Below are positions 35,576 through 48,603 of a stretch of DNA of 64,000 nucleotides, one piece after another. The position numbers were made by a program, and so were the translations under genes. The stretch's first letter is position 1. Each line of letters opens with the position of its first letter. The stretch comes from Sitta carolinensis (taxonomy: Eukaryota > Chordata > Aves > Passeriformes > Sittidae): positions 80,602,743-80,666,742 of the forward strand of contig CM063283.1 of NCBI GenBank assembly GCA_032173965.1. The letters are read 5' to 3'. The notes below the pieces were generated by a model. It had not been told where the DNA came from. It saw nothing but the letters and a program-made list of their open reading frames with translations, and ran no database searches.

Positions 35576-38500
35576 CGTTTCCCCCTATAATGTCTATATC
35601 ATTGCAACCTCTGTTAGAATGTCTGTATAACTTCCCAGTTTTCTCTCATGTAACTACAGCCACCTTTTCCCAAGAGCCTTGGATATAAGCACATTGTTAA
35701 CAAAGGAGTTAATATTAGAAATGTGAAAGCAAAGAGACACTTTTAAGGGTATTAGTATGTAGTAAGACAATGTATAATCAATGCTTTTGTTCTATATTTT
35801 GCAAAGTCTTCTGATTTATGTTCCATGCAAGGAATATGATTCACAATGTCACCAGCAGAATTCAGGAGAGCAGGGACCACAGTCCGAGTTTATCAGTCTG
35901 TCCCAAACTCTTCAGATCACTTGGAGCTGGCCAACATCTAGGAACTGAGCCAGACCAAGAGAAGAGGGAGGATTCTCTGCATTACATCTGTGCATTTAGC
36001 AGGCAATGTCTCATAGGACAGCTCTTCAAGTACAGAACGTTTTATATATATTTTTATATATTTATATAAAAATAAATTATAAAGGCTTCTTCTGGCCATC
36101 TTTCACCCCTTACGGCACTTTTTTGTGCTAATAGGTTGCAAATCTTTTTACAAAGTAGTAGACAAAGAAAGTACTAGGAAAAAAAGTACAAAAACGGCAT
36201 TGAAATATCTGAATTGTATTGAAGTACATCAGTGTAATAAAACAGTTGAAACTTATTGAGACATGAGCTGTAAAAATGCAAACAAGTTGAACAGCTCTAC
36301 ACACCAATGGCAGCACATTTGTGTTAAGAAGAGAAAGCTTATATGTGCTTAAATATGCCAAATTATTTGCTTGCAAAGAGCTCAGTGTCAAAAGCCTGTC
36401 ATGAATGCTCCTGAGGAGATGCAAAACCTCAACAGATGTAGGCTCTGGATGCCTACTTGTAATTAAGAATTTCCCTCCCATATACAGTTTTTGTGTCCTT
36501 GAAGCCACAGCAGTGTTGTTATGTATATCTGGAAGCTTCATCAGCATTTATACAATACTATCAGTGAACTTGCTATATGTAGTTTTACTTCTCCCTTATC
36601 TAAAAAAAAAAAAAAACAATCTGAAAATAATCAGACAGACCAATAGTTCTCCCATAAATGTAACTGCAGAAGAGTTCAGATTTTGCCAAATGTAAACCAA
36701 CTCTCTCCTGTCTTGTTGCAACTCTTTAGCTCATCCATTCACACATCTCTCAAGATGTCTCTACCTTTTGTTTTTTAAAAGAGAACAAAATACAAGTGTC
36801 ATAAGTAGCAACAAATATATTGCTGTCAGTGAAACATCTGCCTTGTCTGTGGATTCAAATAAAGAATGAGACTGGCTGCTGTTACATAGATGGCAAAGGC
36901 ATATGCTCCACACAGAGATTTCTAATAAGAAAATAACAAACTTAAAAATTCAAGTTTCTGTCATAGTCAAAATTCTTTCCATCCACTTCCTTTCTGCCCT
37001 TGCTTACACATTTCATTAATTTCACAGTGGTCTCCCTGATAATGCTTTCCATTTGCCATTAGCATTATTATCTTAAACTATGCAGATGCAATCATGAAAA
37101 AACAGATACAGTCAAATGTATTAGAAATTCAGACCAAAAAATGAAACAAATAAACAGAAAGAGCTAATGCCTTACAGAGATTTGCAGTCTTTGCATGAGA
37201 TTAAAAATTCAAACCAAATCTTACTTTTTTTACCGTATATTTTTTATTAGGCATGGAAGTCACTTTGACAATCTAACTACTCTCTACAGTTTTAGAACAA
37301 ATTAAATTGAAATTCATACATTGAAATCCATTATTTTCCATATATAAATAGTTGAATTATTTTTTTGTTACTGCTTTTGAAATTAAAATTCATAAACTGT
37401 GGAAAAAAAACTGATAAAAATGTCTGGTTTAGGACACAGAATGTCCTTGGTCAGCACCTTTGCCTCCTTCTGAAGGGAGGAGAATTAAGCGAGACAGTTT
37501 AAGTGGGTGTTTTTCTTTTTGGTCACCTCTAAACATCATAACACAGCTTGGTTTTAGGAAAAGCTGTAAGATTTCTTTGTCGGCAATTTGAGAAGAGGAA
37601 CATGAAGAGTGTCCATGGCATGTGATACACTACTGAGGGAAAACAGGCTTAAAATTTGAACTGGTGCAAACTTCACATTTTATAATAGTCATTCAGCCTT
37701 TCCAGTGATGGCTGATGATGAACCCCAGTATCCCCCAAGAACCTCCACCACAGCTCTCCAAGCATTCTCTGCTCCCTTGCTCCTCCTGCATACATACAGC
37801 CAGTCCCAAGAAAGTGTATTTTTAATGCAGAATAGAGTGAGAAAAACAACATTACAGAAGGTCAAAACAAAGCATTATACCAAAAACAAGCTTCCAGGAA
37901 TGAGTGTGAATAGCTTCACCTTGGATTAAAACATGCAGACTGTTTTTCAATTAGCAGCATCCTTCACAACAAATTCCATTCATTACTTAGGAAAGAGATT
38001 AAAATGAAGATAAAGATCTGCCTGTTGCTAATATAATTTAAACCTGGGAATATAAGGCAATTTTTGTTTTCAAAGTATTTTAAAGTGCATTTGTGACTCC
38101 CCACTGACATTTCATGGAAACTTAATATGACATTTAATTATGGTTGATTTGTTTTTCTGTGTACAATCAACAACATAGTTCTTAGAATGTGTTTTCCTCA
38201 TAAAATATAATTCACGCTTGGAATATTAATATCCAAGAAGGGAAATTTTCACCCAACATAAGGATCCAGAACACTACTCATTAACATAATATTTGTTCTG
38301 ATAGTCATGCAAAGGAACTGAAAGTGTGTACTTTCACTTGTACATGGAATGCACTAATAAAGAAGAAAAATATATAAAAAAATTTTGAAGAAAGAGCTTT
38401 TGCATTCTTCTAGGTGAAACACTTAAAAACCAATTTATACTGGGCTAAAGTTAGATGAGGAAAACAACAGGCTCTCGTTAGCAATGTGGCAAAGATTTGA

Positions 38501-39616
38501 CATCACTCATGAGAAAAATAAAAATAATTAATTTGAAATTATAGTACTTTCAAAAGAAAAAAAAAAAGGCATTTTTAACTTATCAGTAAAAAACTCTAGT
38601 TAAAAAAAAGGGTTCCTTTTAATTGCAATTTAGTGCTGATACTAGGAGGGGTCCTGTGGTATTGACCAAGTTGTTGTTTTTCCCTAATAAAACCTAAAAT
38701 ACCAACAAACTTGCATGAGTCTAGTATCTGTAGCTTTCAGGAAAATTATACATCATGAGAAAAAAAAATCACAAGAATGGAAACAAAACTACTAAAATAT
38801 ATTGAATTTTATTAGGTACTGATTGTCACATAGAAATTGATTATATTTTTCCATGTATATTTGTTACAGCTTCAGAGAGAAAATAAATTTGACAATGTTC
38901 TTTTATATGAAAAACTATAAGACTAATATAAGAATGTGATAGTTTAAATATTAACACTGGGAAAAAAGTGCACATCCACAGCTGCTTTCTTGAACTTACA
39001 TATGAAAATATGTAGTTCATTGAAATGGCAGCTCTTTAGCCTGAAATCATATTAACTATTTCCCCAAAGTGAAAGTAAAAATGATACTTGAAAGCAAGAT
39101 TCACTTGCTTCTGTTTTTCTAGCTGTAAAATAAGCATTAATATCCATCACATATATTACAGGATTCAAACTTCATACATCTTTTCAAGACTTATGTTCTT
39201 TAGGTGTATTTTTAGTGAATTTATTACAACTCAAAATTATTATTTAGTTGCAATTTTGTAGTACACATTCAAACATGGTGAACTCATTGAAATTTATTTT
39301 ACAAGTAATTTATTTTATATATTTATTGCTAAGATTAAGTTATTTCTTTAAGAAATTGAATTCAAACAACTCTGGCTGATTTTACAATTTTGGTATTTAT
39401 TGGTTGAGAAGTCTCTCATATGTCTTCTCCTACTATGTTTGCTATATTGACTTATTCTCTCAAAAGCACTAACAACAAAAAAATCCTCAAATAATAGCAT
39501 TGTAGTCTCTGTGATACTTGCACTACAATCTGACTACAGGAATCTGTCAGTTCAAAATGGACTCATATTCTTAAATAAAGGCCTGTTCTGTACATAAAAA
39601 GTTGTCATAAAACTGA
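35576..39616. other. AT-rich spacer, nothing recognised
   Basis: No exon or transposon recognised. AT-rich tracts occur at 36039-36076 and an A-run at 36603-36616. A minus-strand frame of 139 codons at 36128-36547 is near the length expected by chance. A weak MIR-like string near 39110-39160 was considered and not called. Confidence 0.55.
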
Positions 39617-39621
39617 GCTCC
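39617..39621. repeat. left target-site duplication GCTCC of the long LTR
   Basis: GCTCC immediately precedes the LTR terminus TGTCAAAGG and is repeated exactly at 40993-40997 after the other terminus. Confidence 0.88.
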
Positions 39622-39749
39622 TGTCAAAGGTTTGACGTTGGCACAAGGCCAGTGCCCCTATAACGATATATTGTTCCTGGTATCTGCTGTGAGATGTGAC
39701 CAAAAACAGAGCAAAACAGTTCCTAATTTAGAAAGCAAAAGAAAAAAAC

Positions 39750-39755
39750 TTTATT
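39750..39755 (-). terminator. AATAAA polyadenylation signal of the long LTR
   Basis: TTTATT on the plus strand reads AATAAA on the minus strand, about 130 bases before the LTR's 3' end. It fixes the orientation of the element. Confidence 0.55.
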
Positions 39756-40412
39756 ACTTATAATAGGCAAAGAAGACACATACAGAAGAACATGGAAACT
39801 TTAAAAAAACACTCTTCCTCCCCCCCCCCCCCAGTTCTCAACCCAACAAAACAAACTAAAAATTCCCCATCACGTTACCACTTTTTAGATAATTAATCTT
39901 TAGTCTATTACACCCTTCCGATAATCAGTACTCAGTTCGTTGAGGAGAGATAGGAGTCCTTCTTGCACCACATCGTGGCCTCTTCCTCCATGTCCAGTGC
40001 TCTCACCACTGTGCATGGACCAGAGCTGTTTCTAAGGTTTTTCTTTTTAAAGATGCTTTGGTTAGTTCCAAGAAACGACAGTTTCTCAAATTTTGGGACA
40101 CCAGTCCCCCCCAATATTACCCCTGGGGCCGAGGAGCCTTGAGAACAGAGCTCTTCCTCTCATCTCTGTTCACACTACTGTCCACTCTTGGCTCCAAGCC
40201 AATGCCTCTCCCCAGATACAGCTTCTATGTTACAGAAAAGAAATGAGTCCCTCCATGGCTATACAAAAGAGTTCAGCCAAAGGCCACTCCATCATCTCCT
40301 CCCACCTAGGATTCTTTTCAGCATTCTCTGATAATCTTCTACTTGCACAAACTTTCATCATCTTTGCTTAGTTCTTTCTATCTTTCTTCTTCAAATTCAG
40401 GAGGATTAGCAT

Positions 40413-40418
40413 TTATAA
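40413..40418 (-). promoter_or_regulatory. weak TATA-box candidate in the long LTR
   Basis: On the minus strand this lies within CTTTATAAATG, the best TATA-like string in the element and about 660 bases before the AATAAA. That is a long gap for an LTR, so the assignment is tentative. Confidence 0.2.
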
Positions 40419-40620
40419 AGTTTCCATCATTTACGAAAAGGGTTAAAATCGTGGGCTTTGTTTCCCCAGAACTCTCACGGTATCTTTGCTGCTGGGCACT
40501 CTTCTCGCACCACCCCCCCCCCCATACTCCTTCGGCCGTGCTGTCTAGTGTTGATATCAAATTTCAAGGTGACGGAGATCACAGACACGGCTTTTCAGTT
40601 TCTCTCTCTCTCCAGGGGAA

Positions 40621-40640
40621 GGGGGGGGGGGGGGGGGGGG
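40621..40640. repeat. G20 homopolymer inside the long LTR
   Basis: A pure run of 20 G. The same LTR also carries C13 at 39820-39832 and C11 at 40513-40523, and a short (TC)n tract just before the G run. These runs are typical sites of slippage and sequencing error. Confidence 0.95.
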
Positions 40641-40992
40641 AAGGGAAAAGAAGACTGTCTGATGCCTCTCAAGGTTCTTGTACTCTCTCCACCCTTCCAT
40701 CCTCAGGATTTTCCTCTCCCCCTCTGTGCCCAGGTTCCGGCCCTACCTCACCCAGGCCGCATGGTTTCCCCTCCCCCGCCCAGCCAGCCGCTGGGCAGGG
40801 GAGATCCCTCCGTCCTCAGGGACCGGAACCAAGAGAGAGCTTTCGGGGAGCCCTCTGCTTTGAACCCCTTGTGTTCTCAGAGGCGGATCCTTGTCCTCAG
40901 TGGCCACACCAGGTGCCAGTCTTTAAACCTGAGCACTCATTGGTTTGACCACTGAAGTTCAAAAAAACTCATTTTTTTTCCAAACTACGACA

Positions 40993-40997
40993 GCTCC
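40993..40997. repeat. right target-site duplication GCTCC of the long LTR
   Basis: Exact copy of the pentamer at 39617-39621, directly after the LTR terminus ...CGACA. Confidence 0.88.
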
Positions 40998-43959
40998 CAA
41001 TCAGAAACTCTCAAAGTCTTCATAGTCACATTTTGAGACATGGCTGGTGTAAAAAGGATTCATAGGTTCTATCGGTCTCCAAGAGAAACACCTATTATGA
41101 TAGCCTCATATTTGAAGAATGATGATGGATTTTGATTTTTTCCCTCTCGGTTTGGTATTCCTGTTTTCTAAAAGCAATACTACTTTTACTCTAGGAGGTA
41201 CCTGGATGTGTATTGCCAGCTCAGATTCTCAGATTACTGGGGGTTTTTTAAGGACCCTCCTCCTGGCACAAAATTTTGATATATTTCTCTCCTGGCAATA
41301 GAACTGATGCCTAATGGACCATTTGGTACAGGATGAAAAATTCCAATAAAATCCTGGACGCCCTAGGTACTCATGACTCACAAGGAGCAGCCTTTTAAGA
41401 GTTCACAGTTGTTTACATCAACAAAGTCTGCTGACATCAGAGAAAAGAGCAATGACGTACATCACAAACTAGGATCAAAATAGAAAAGGCAGATGGACAG
41501 TGAGAAAAAGTGAAATGCAGTCAACAGCAGGTGGATAGCAAGAGTATTGTACACAGGAGCTACCAAGCTCTTATTTAACATTCTTCCTCACACGGTATGT
41601 TAGTATAGCAATGTCTGATTTAACAGGGCATAGCTAATCTCCTCAGACTGCTTGTCGACTACTTTAGTTTTACAGACCACAAGGAACACTCTCAATTCTC
41701 TTCCCACATCATGCCGTTTGAGGGTTGCTACCTGTGTGCAGTACACACACCCACTTCTACAGCAGTAGCCACAGAACTGCAACTTATATTGCAGCACTCT
41801 CAGAGTTTCATTAATCTTTCATTATACAGTTCTTCCCCAGAAAAAAATAACATTATCATTCCCCAGTAGTGTAAAACCACTCCTCTCCTGCCTACATAAT
41901 TGAGAAACCAGCATTAAACCTCTGTAAGTTTCCGATAATGGCTCAGAGAAACCAGAATTTATTGTATTTGCAATATATGATGCTGTTACAATGTCTTTGT
42001 GATTAATTTATGCCCTAGAAGTACCCTTTCTTTGTTGAGCCCTCCTTTAATCTTTACATAAAGAAACTGTAGCCTCATGCCGATGTACTCAGAAAAAGTA
42101 AAGTAAAATTGTCATAATAAAAAAAAAATAATTTTACCAATTAGAAGAACAACCAGTTATATCAGTTACAATATACGTGCCTTCATGTATAGAATCATTC
42201 AGGGCTGACAATAAATACATATCCAATGAATCGGCTGATTCTTCAAGATGTTTTTGGTGTCTAAAATGATATTTAAGCAGAATAAAGAAAGCGAATTAAA
42301 AAAAACCTCAGAAACAACAAAATAACATTGCACTGGCTCCAAGTTTTGGTGGCCACAGCATATTAGAGGTGCCTATACTCACCTGGCATCACCCTTCTTG
42401 GCATGAGGTCCACCCTCCATAAAGTTTTTTTCTGTGTTTTGTGGCTACACTATTTGAAACCCAAGGCTCTGACAGACCTCGAAGACATATTAAAAAGTGT
42501 TGGCTGATTGTGTCTCCACACAGGATTTCTAGCACATCCTGAAAACCATATTGAACAAGGACTTAGCTCAAAAATGGACTAAAAAGCTGTCCAGGAGGGT
42601 AGGCAAAATGCCTCAGGAGCAGGGTAAATAATGAAAGGTGGTGATAGCTTCACCCATTCAATTCAGTGCACCACCTGTGACAGTCCTTAGCTTTCCTAAG
42701 TAACAACAACTCTATTTAATTTTTTGTCACAGAAGATTAAGTTGGCTCAAGTTATCGTGATTTAGTTCCCAGGGGAAATTATGTAAATCAAATAATAAAT
42801 TAAAACAAATTAGTGATCAATATGTTTGATTTCAAAAGGGAAACAAGAGGAAGAAGGTTACTCAGCACAGCTGAAAGAACTACAGTACACAGGAACATGC
42901 AGAGATTGCCTAAAAATTCTGAAATCAAAGCTCAAAATCATCGTGGGAATTGCATTCCATCTGAGAAGTAGGTTAACAAGGTAGTGAGGATGCAACTGAA
43001 AGAACACTTAATACAGAGGTTGTTGGAAAGATTAACAAATATTACTCCAGATTTCAACAAAAATAAAGCTTTTTACGAGAGGCGCTTGGAAAAGCTCTTT
43101 TCATACATATCCATCATGTACATCCTATGTATTTAGTCTCATCGGTTTTCTTATTAAATTACAATCATTTTATAAACACTGATATACAATATGCTACTAC
43201 AAAAATTATTATATTTTCAATGGTCCTTATGTATTTCTTCCTTTTGAGAAGTGACATATTTACAGTGGCTTCCCATATAAAATTTCAGAGATTGATTTTT
43301 GGAGGAGATAGGCAATTGTTACTTAGATGGTGAGTGAAGTGGCTGTCACTTCAGGATTCCATTTCCCACACAATAATATCCAGCAAATTGCAATTAAGAT
43401 CAAAAGTACTTTAGATCTAAAAGATCTATTATTTTCCTTAGATTTTATTTTAGCAATGAATTTGGGATTTGGTATTGTAAAGGTTAGAATTTCCTATTGT
43501 GTGTTAGCATACTTTTACTATAAAAATGTATTTTGAATGTAATCATCCCATAAATCAGATGTGACATTCTCATGAGGTATTATTCACTAAAAATTCCATC
43601 TTCAACCATTAATATTTGAAAGAGTGTTATAATTAAAGATACAATGAGCATGTGAACACAGTCTACTTTTTACAATATCATAAAGTTAGTAATATACTTA
43701 AATATAAATTCAAAATTTCCACTGTTAAGCTAAATGTAAACTTTTTATAAAATGAAATTTCTTACTCTTTAATTCTAAGACACAATTAGTTAAGCCTTTA
43801 CCGTAATGTGATTGTTAAAATCATCGTTTAAAGAACTAGTCTAAGAGAAGGGTTTCTTTTACATTTTACTTTACAGGGTTTTCCAAAATTCTTAGTCGTC
43901 CCATTATAAAATGCCACTAGAATGAGACTTCCAAGTATTTTATCGTACCACATGTGTTT
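40998..43959. other. AT-rich spacer, nothing recognised
   Basis: No exon or known repeat is recognised. The part 42340-42680 is less AT-rich but unassigned. Frames are short and without family resemblance. No retroviral internal sequence is seen beside the LTR. Confidence 0.55.
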
Positions 43960-44240
43960 TAAACATTCTTCTTTTTTTCACCCAAATCGTGCCTGAATGA
44001 CTGCTGTGTTCTAGAGGGTTATGAGCAATGCTCAAGACAGGATACTGAGCTAAATCATAGGAATAGCTGTCCAGATCAAAGAACAGACGTAAATGTCGGT
44101 GCAGCTTTTTACATTTATATAATTGTGGTCTGCGGTGTTAGCACCCCTAAAATTAATGATTTACTTAGTAAAGCACACAGAAATCCTACTCGGGGCGAGA
44201 CACCATCTTTATAATCCCTAATGGTAACTATTAGACCAAC
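43960..44240. promoter_or_regulatory. candidate conserved non-coding element
   Basis: A repeat-free stretch with an unusual number of retained CpGs for this region, for example in AATCGTGCC, GACGTAAATGTCGG, CTGCGG and CTCGGGGCGAGA, plus TTAAT/TTTAC motifs. There is no useful open frame. CTCGGGGCGAG is itself a 4-bp-arm inverted repeat. The pattern suggests constraint, but this cannot be proven without an alignment. Confidence 0.27.
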
Positions 44241-47200
44241 TGTTAAACAGAACAGAAAACACAGACCTGCTTTAGGTACCTCAGTCTCTAAAAGAAAGCA
44301 CTTCCTTACAAATTCTGGGGAAAATTAATACATTTTTAATACAAAATTATTAATATGATTAATCATTATGATTACAGACAGGAAGTTATAAAATTATCTC
44401 TTTGATATCTTTTTCCCTCTCTCTAGGCTGAAATTGATTTTGAAATCCAAACCAAACTTAAAAACTTTAAATAAAAATTTATACATGTGAGTTTACATAC
44501 CTAATAACGTTCATACAGAGATTTAGAAAGCAATTACCATTAAGAAAGAAATCTAACCCCCTTCACAGAAAGTATCCCTAAGCATTTATTGGTGGTGTTT
44601 TGGTAAAACTGCAGTCAAAATAAGCCAACGTTAAATTCACCACCTTAGATTTGAACAATCAAGAGGATAAATTGTTTAACATGAACTTTTCTATCTTCTC
44701 CAGTAACACAGCTACCTACAGTGCCTCACAAAATTACAGAGATCACAGAAAATGAACATAACGAAAAATTAACACCCAAGAAAAAAATACTCCCCTTCTA
44801 AGGAGGAATAAAACCAAAAGCAGCAAAAGATTTTGAGCATATCCATACTTTCTTTTCAGTTCTTTAAAAACAAACAGAAAATCCTAAATCTTCATTCAAC
44901 AAATATAGTCATCAAGGCAGCATTAAAATCATGACCATAAAACAGCCTTACATTAATTTCTGAATAAAAGCCTGATAAGTAACAAGCCTAATTTAGGCTG
45001 TAGACTGACTGATAAAATACACCTGAAATAAATTAATCGTTGTGAGCCACACTGCTCAGATGTTTGTGTTTTTAAACAGTCTGAAGTACTAACTCCATTT
45101 TCTGTCAGTGGAAAATCCGCCCTCCACTCCAGCAGCTCAGTTTTTTACCGTTTTTATTTAGGGGTTTTTCATTACACAATAATCTTTTGCAACTAAGAGT
45201 TTCTTTGACTTTTTAAACAGGAAAGTAAAAATTTAAGGTAGGCTTTTCCCCCTTGTTTATCTTCAAGTTGTTCATATAAAGGAGGATATCTACATGCAAT
45301 CTGCAAAATTACATGAAATGTTATACAAATATTTCTATTAGGTAAGACCACTTTTTGCTTTGGATAAATCAATTTCCCTTCCTGTCATGTTTTCTAATAC
45401 ATGCTTTCAATGAGGTTATTATCTCTCTTGTATATATTTCCACACAGAACTTCTACATGATTTAAAGCAAAATGCACTTCCTGAAAACAGTGACTTCTAT
45501 CATCTATTTAATTTTTCACCACTGATGCTCAAAGCACAATCAGTGAAATACCTGTCAAAATAAACTGATATTACATCAAGGAACAAGAATGCCTTTGTTC
45601 CAATTTCATCTAGTAGCCACCAGCTGAACTCATCACTCTGAGCAAGCAGATTAAACTCTTTTCCTTATTTCCAGATTTCTCACTCCTAACATTTACAAAA
45701 TTGTGACAAGACACAGAAAAATTTCAGGATCTATAGATTAAACATGCCAAGAAAAATGCAAGGCATTGTTGTCATGTAATGGACTGTCTTCCAACTGCTG
45801 TCAATTCTAAATAAAATCATAGGAGCTGAACTTCTCTGCAAAGTCATTTTCCTGGACCATTAATTCTGAATTGCCATTTACAGAATAATTGCACTTTTGT
45901 TTCCCTGGGGATCTTGCTGCTATACTTTAACCTATGCTATCCTTCTTAACCTCACATCAAAATATATACAGCTGAAATGGAAGTCATGAGCTATAGGTCA
46001 TTAATGCAGAGCTGGGCCTAAGGGTATCTTTAATAGTTCTGTTGAGGACATCCTTACAATGACTGCATTTTTAGGGGAGTGGAAAGATTTTGTCCAGAAG
46101 GACACAGCTGGATCTATTCTGAGAAAGGTTAGCTGGGACAGCTGAATGTCCCTGAGGAGATAATAAATTGCACTGGCCAATTTGATAGAGCTGATTCTGA
46201 ACTGGAGGAAATCCAAACAGCAAAAGCTTTTTGAATGGTAAATACTTCCCCATTAATTACTGAAAATACAGGTAGGCTTGAGGGAGTTTCATTTTGACTA
46301 TACTTGAAAATAACTCTCATGACTTTGATGAGGCTCAAGTTGAGAAGAATTTCACTTTCTTTCCTTTAGGAAACTCCAAGGGAGGAGCAAGGCTAACAAA
46401 GTTAATGACTTGATGTCAGAAGTCAGCAGTGGAAGATCTGAGGCAGGAAGGAAGCACAGCGGCCTCCCGCTACTATGCAGGATAACTAGGAAGGCGCTGC
46501 ATAGCAGGAGCATCATTCCGACCACACTTTTGTCATGCTCTGAATAGAAGGTCACCATCTCCCTCATTTTTCCCTTCCAATCAATATTTAGTCTGCTCAG
46601 CAGCTACTAGAGCTGGCTGCCTCTGAACTTCATTGCTGTAAGTTACTGAGAAACTGGCTTATTATGAGAACGCAGATCTCCCAGCAGATCTGACCTGCAG
46701 CGGCTGCCCTGTCTCTTTCAATCTACTCCAAAATACAGAGATGACTCCAGTGCACAGCATTTACTGTACAAACCACTGTGGAGAAAAACTTGATCAATAG
46801 GGAAAGTAGTAGGCTGAAGGGGATTTGGAGCCAAATATGTTACATAATAAAAACATTGGATCTAATAACCTTAAGGTAACTAATTAAAAATGTCCCTATG
46901 AGAACTCATTTGTTAAAAACATAAAGTTTTACTTTGTCATCTTTTACAAAAAAATAGTTCCAGCACTAATATATTTTTGAAGGTTGTTTTCACTTTTCAG
47001 AAGACCTTGGGCAAGACACAAGGTATGCGTAATGCTACATACCAGACAGAGTATTTTTGGGATCTGTTAGATAAACTCTCAGTAATAGAGTGATTTCAGT
47101 AAAAATTATTGTACAGACTCAGGAATTTACAGGTGCAAATGACTGATAACAGTATACACAACTTTCAGAGCCTTGGTTAGTAGCTGGATGGTAAGAAGGC

Positions 47201-48140
47201 TCTAAACCCACCACTGCAGTAGTTTCAGTAGGTACTAAATACTGAGTAAGGCAAAAAGATCACTTTCCATGCTGTTTTTAGGTAGCCCAGAAGAAGATAT
47301 CCTGACCAGGCTACCAGTTTTACAGTGCATCTATTAATAATTTTACAAAATTAAAATACTTCCATTCATTTAATCTTGACTTTTACAAGAAAGAATTTTC
47401 AATCACAAATTTCAGAATGTCCATTTAGAAACATTATTGTTATAACATAAGAAGACTTTCAGCCACTGCAAATGGACTTTCAATGTGGATGCATGCATTC
47501 AGCCCAGTTATTCCCTGATAATGAAATTGTTTCAGACATTAGACAGTGTTTTAAATCAGTCTGATACCTTTACAATATCCCCATCTCTTTTACTTCAGTG
47601 TAAAACTAAGGGATCTAACTAATGAACAAAACATAAATCGTTTTAAAGAAAAAATAATTAAAAACTTTTATTTTCCTATGATAATCTATTTTGTGTTATT
47701 TTGGCTTTCCAGAGACCAACTACAAATCTGCTTGTAAATTTTCACTGGAATAAACATGCTTTTAAATGACATATCTAAACAATGAAGCAAGATAGAACTG
47801 GTTCAGGAAGAAAAAAGAAAAAATGAGGCTAAATCTATGACCAGAGCATGTCATTAATGATAAAATTGGCAACAAAAATTATAGCAGTGTATCTAAAATC
47901 ATTAAAAAAACAACAACAAAAATCCCCTCTATGGTTTCATTTGGTTTTAACTTGTTTCAGGTAGAAATTTCAAAATATTCATAAAGAACATTTCTAGAAT
48001 ATCTCCTTTACTTAGCAAGTAGTTGTACTCCTACTGAAACTAAACCTTTCAAATTTTGCTTGCTATTTGTGGAGGAGTTTTGATTCACCAAGAACTGTGT
48101 TGTGACTACCTTTGCATAGATACCTCAGGGGGAGGGAAGT
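44241..48140. other. AT-rich spacer, nothing recognised
   Basis: No exon, RNA gene or clear transposon. The 46.0-46.75 kb part is less AT-rich and has several overlapping short frames, none resembling a known protein. Confidence 0.5.
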
Positions 48141-48330
48141 GATATATTAGTTAAGGCACAATTTTTGAGCTAGGCTCTATTCCAAGTTCTGTCCCCACTT
48201 CCTCTGTAACCTTGAAAAAAGTACCTAATTCCTCTGTATTTCAGTTCCATTTCTAGAAAATGAGGACAAGGAAACTGTGCTATCTCAAGAGTCCTGTGAA
48301 AAGAAATTAATTAGCAGTTGTGAAGCATTC
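48141..48330 (+). mobile_element. MIR-type SINE, decayed
   Basis: The order of blocks follows the MIR SINE family: a TTAGTTAAGGCAC region, then GTTCTGTCCCCACTTCCTCTGTAACCTTG, then CCTCTGTATTTCAGTTCC followed by AGAAAATGAGGACAA, and finally a TTAATTAGCAGTTGTGAAGCA end. MIRs are tRNA-derived, pol III-type retroposons that spread in early amniotes, and recognisable copies are scarce in birds. The sequence is heavily mutated, so the A and B promoter boxes are not reliable. It is certainly inactive. Confidence 0.7.
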
Positions 48331-48581
48331 ATGTGCTGTGGCCATGGCAATCTTCAGTCTGACAAAAATGGGGCAATGTAGTTATGTTTCTTCCATGATC
48401 TGCACACCTAGAGAAGAGTCAGAACTCCAAGCTTTATTCTTGAGCACTTAGTACTGATGAAATCAATCACAGTCCGTTTCCATCCCCTGTTTGCCTCTGA
48501 AGGAGCACAGCTGTATAAAATTATGGATTAGAAACTACCACATTTACTACACAAGCATATATTTTTTATTTATCTGCAAAT

Positions 48582-48603
48582 AAAAAAAAAAAAAAAAAAA
48601 AAA
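48582..48603. repeat. poly-A tract, 22 bases
   Basis: A pure run of 22 A. No SINE or retrocopy body is recognised directly in front of it. Confidence 0.93.

Larger units (their letters stand above)
39622..40992 (-). mobile_element. long solo LTR (1,371 bp) of an endogenous retrovirus-like element
   Basis: On the minus strand the element starts TGTCGTAGTTTGG and ends CCTTTGACA, so its termini are TGTC...GACA, perfect 4-base inverted ends with canonical TG/CA. It is flanked by an exact 5-bp duplication GCTCC. An AATAAA signal lies on the minus strand at 39755-39750, near the 3' end as expected. The 5' part is GC-rich and contains G, C and TC runs. From memory the text resembles long LTRs of songbird-specific ERV families with 5-bp duplications (ERVL/ERV3-like); I give no family name. 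No internal region or coding sequence is attached. The long plus-strand frames at 40343-40948 and 40458-40955 lie wholly inside it, run antisense to it, and are not genes. Confidence 0.88.

Noticed and set aside
36128..36547. 139-codon minus-strand open frame
   Set aside because: Its length is about what chance gives in AT-rich DNA of this size, and the translation has no recognisable domain.
39110..39160. A string resembling the MIR core (TTTCTAGCTGTAAAATAAGCATTAAT)
   Set aside because: Too short, and the flanks lack the other MIR blocks.
40343..40955. Overlapping 201- and 165-codon open frames on the plus strand
   Set aside because: Both lie inside and antisense to the long solo LTR, in its GC-rich part with a G20 run. 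They are composition artefacts.
42188..42205. TATAGAATCATTCAGG, similar to a reversed CR1 terminus
   Set aside because: Only about a dozen bases match and the following sequence is unlike CR1.
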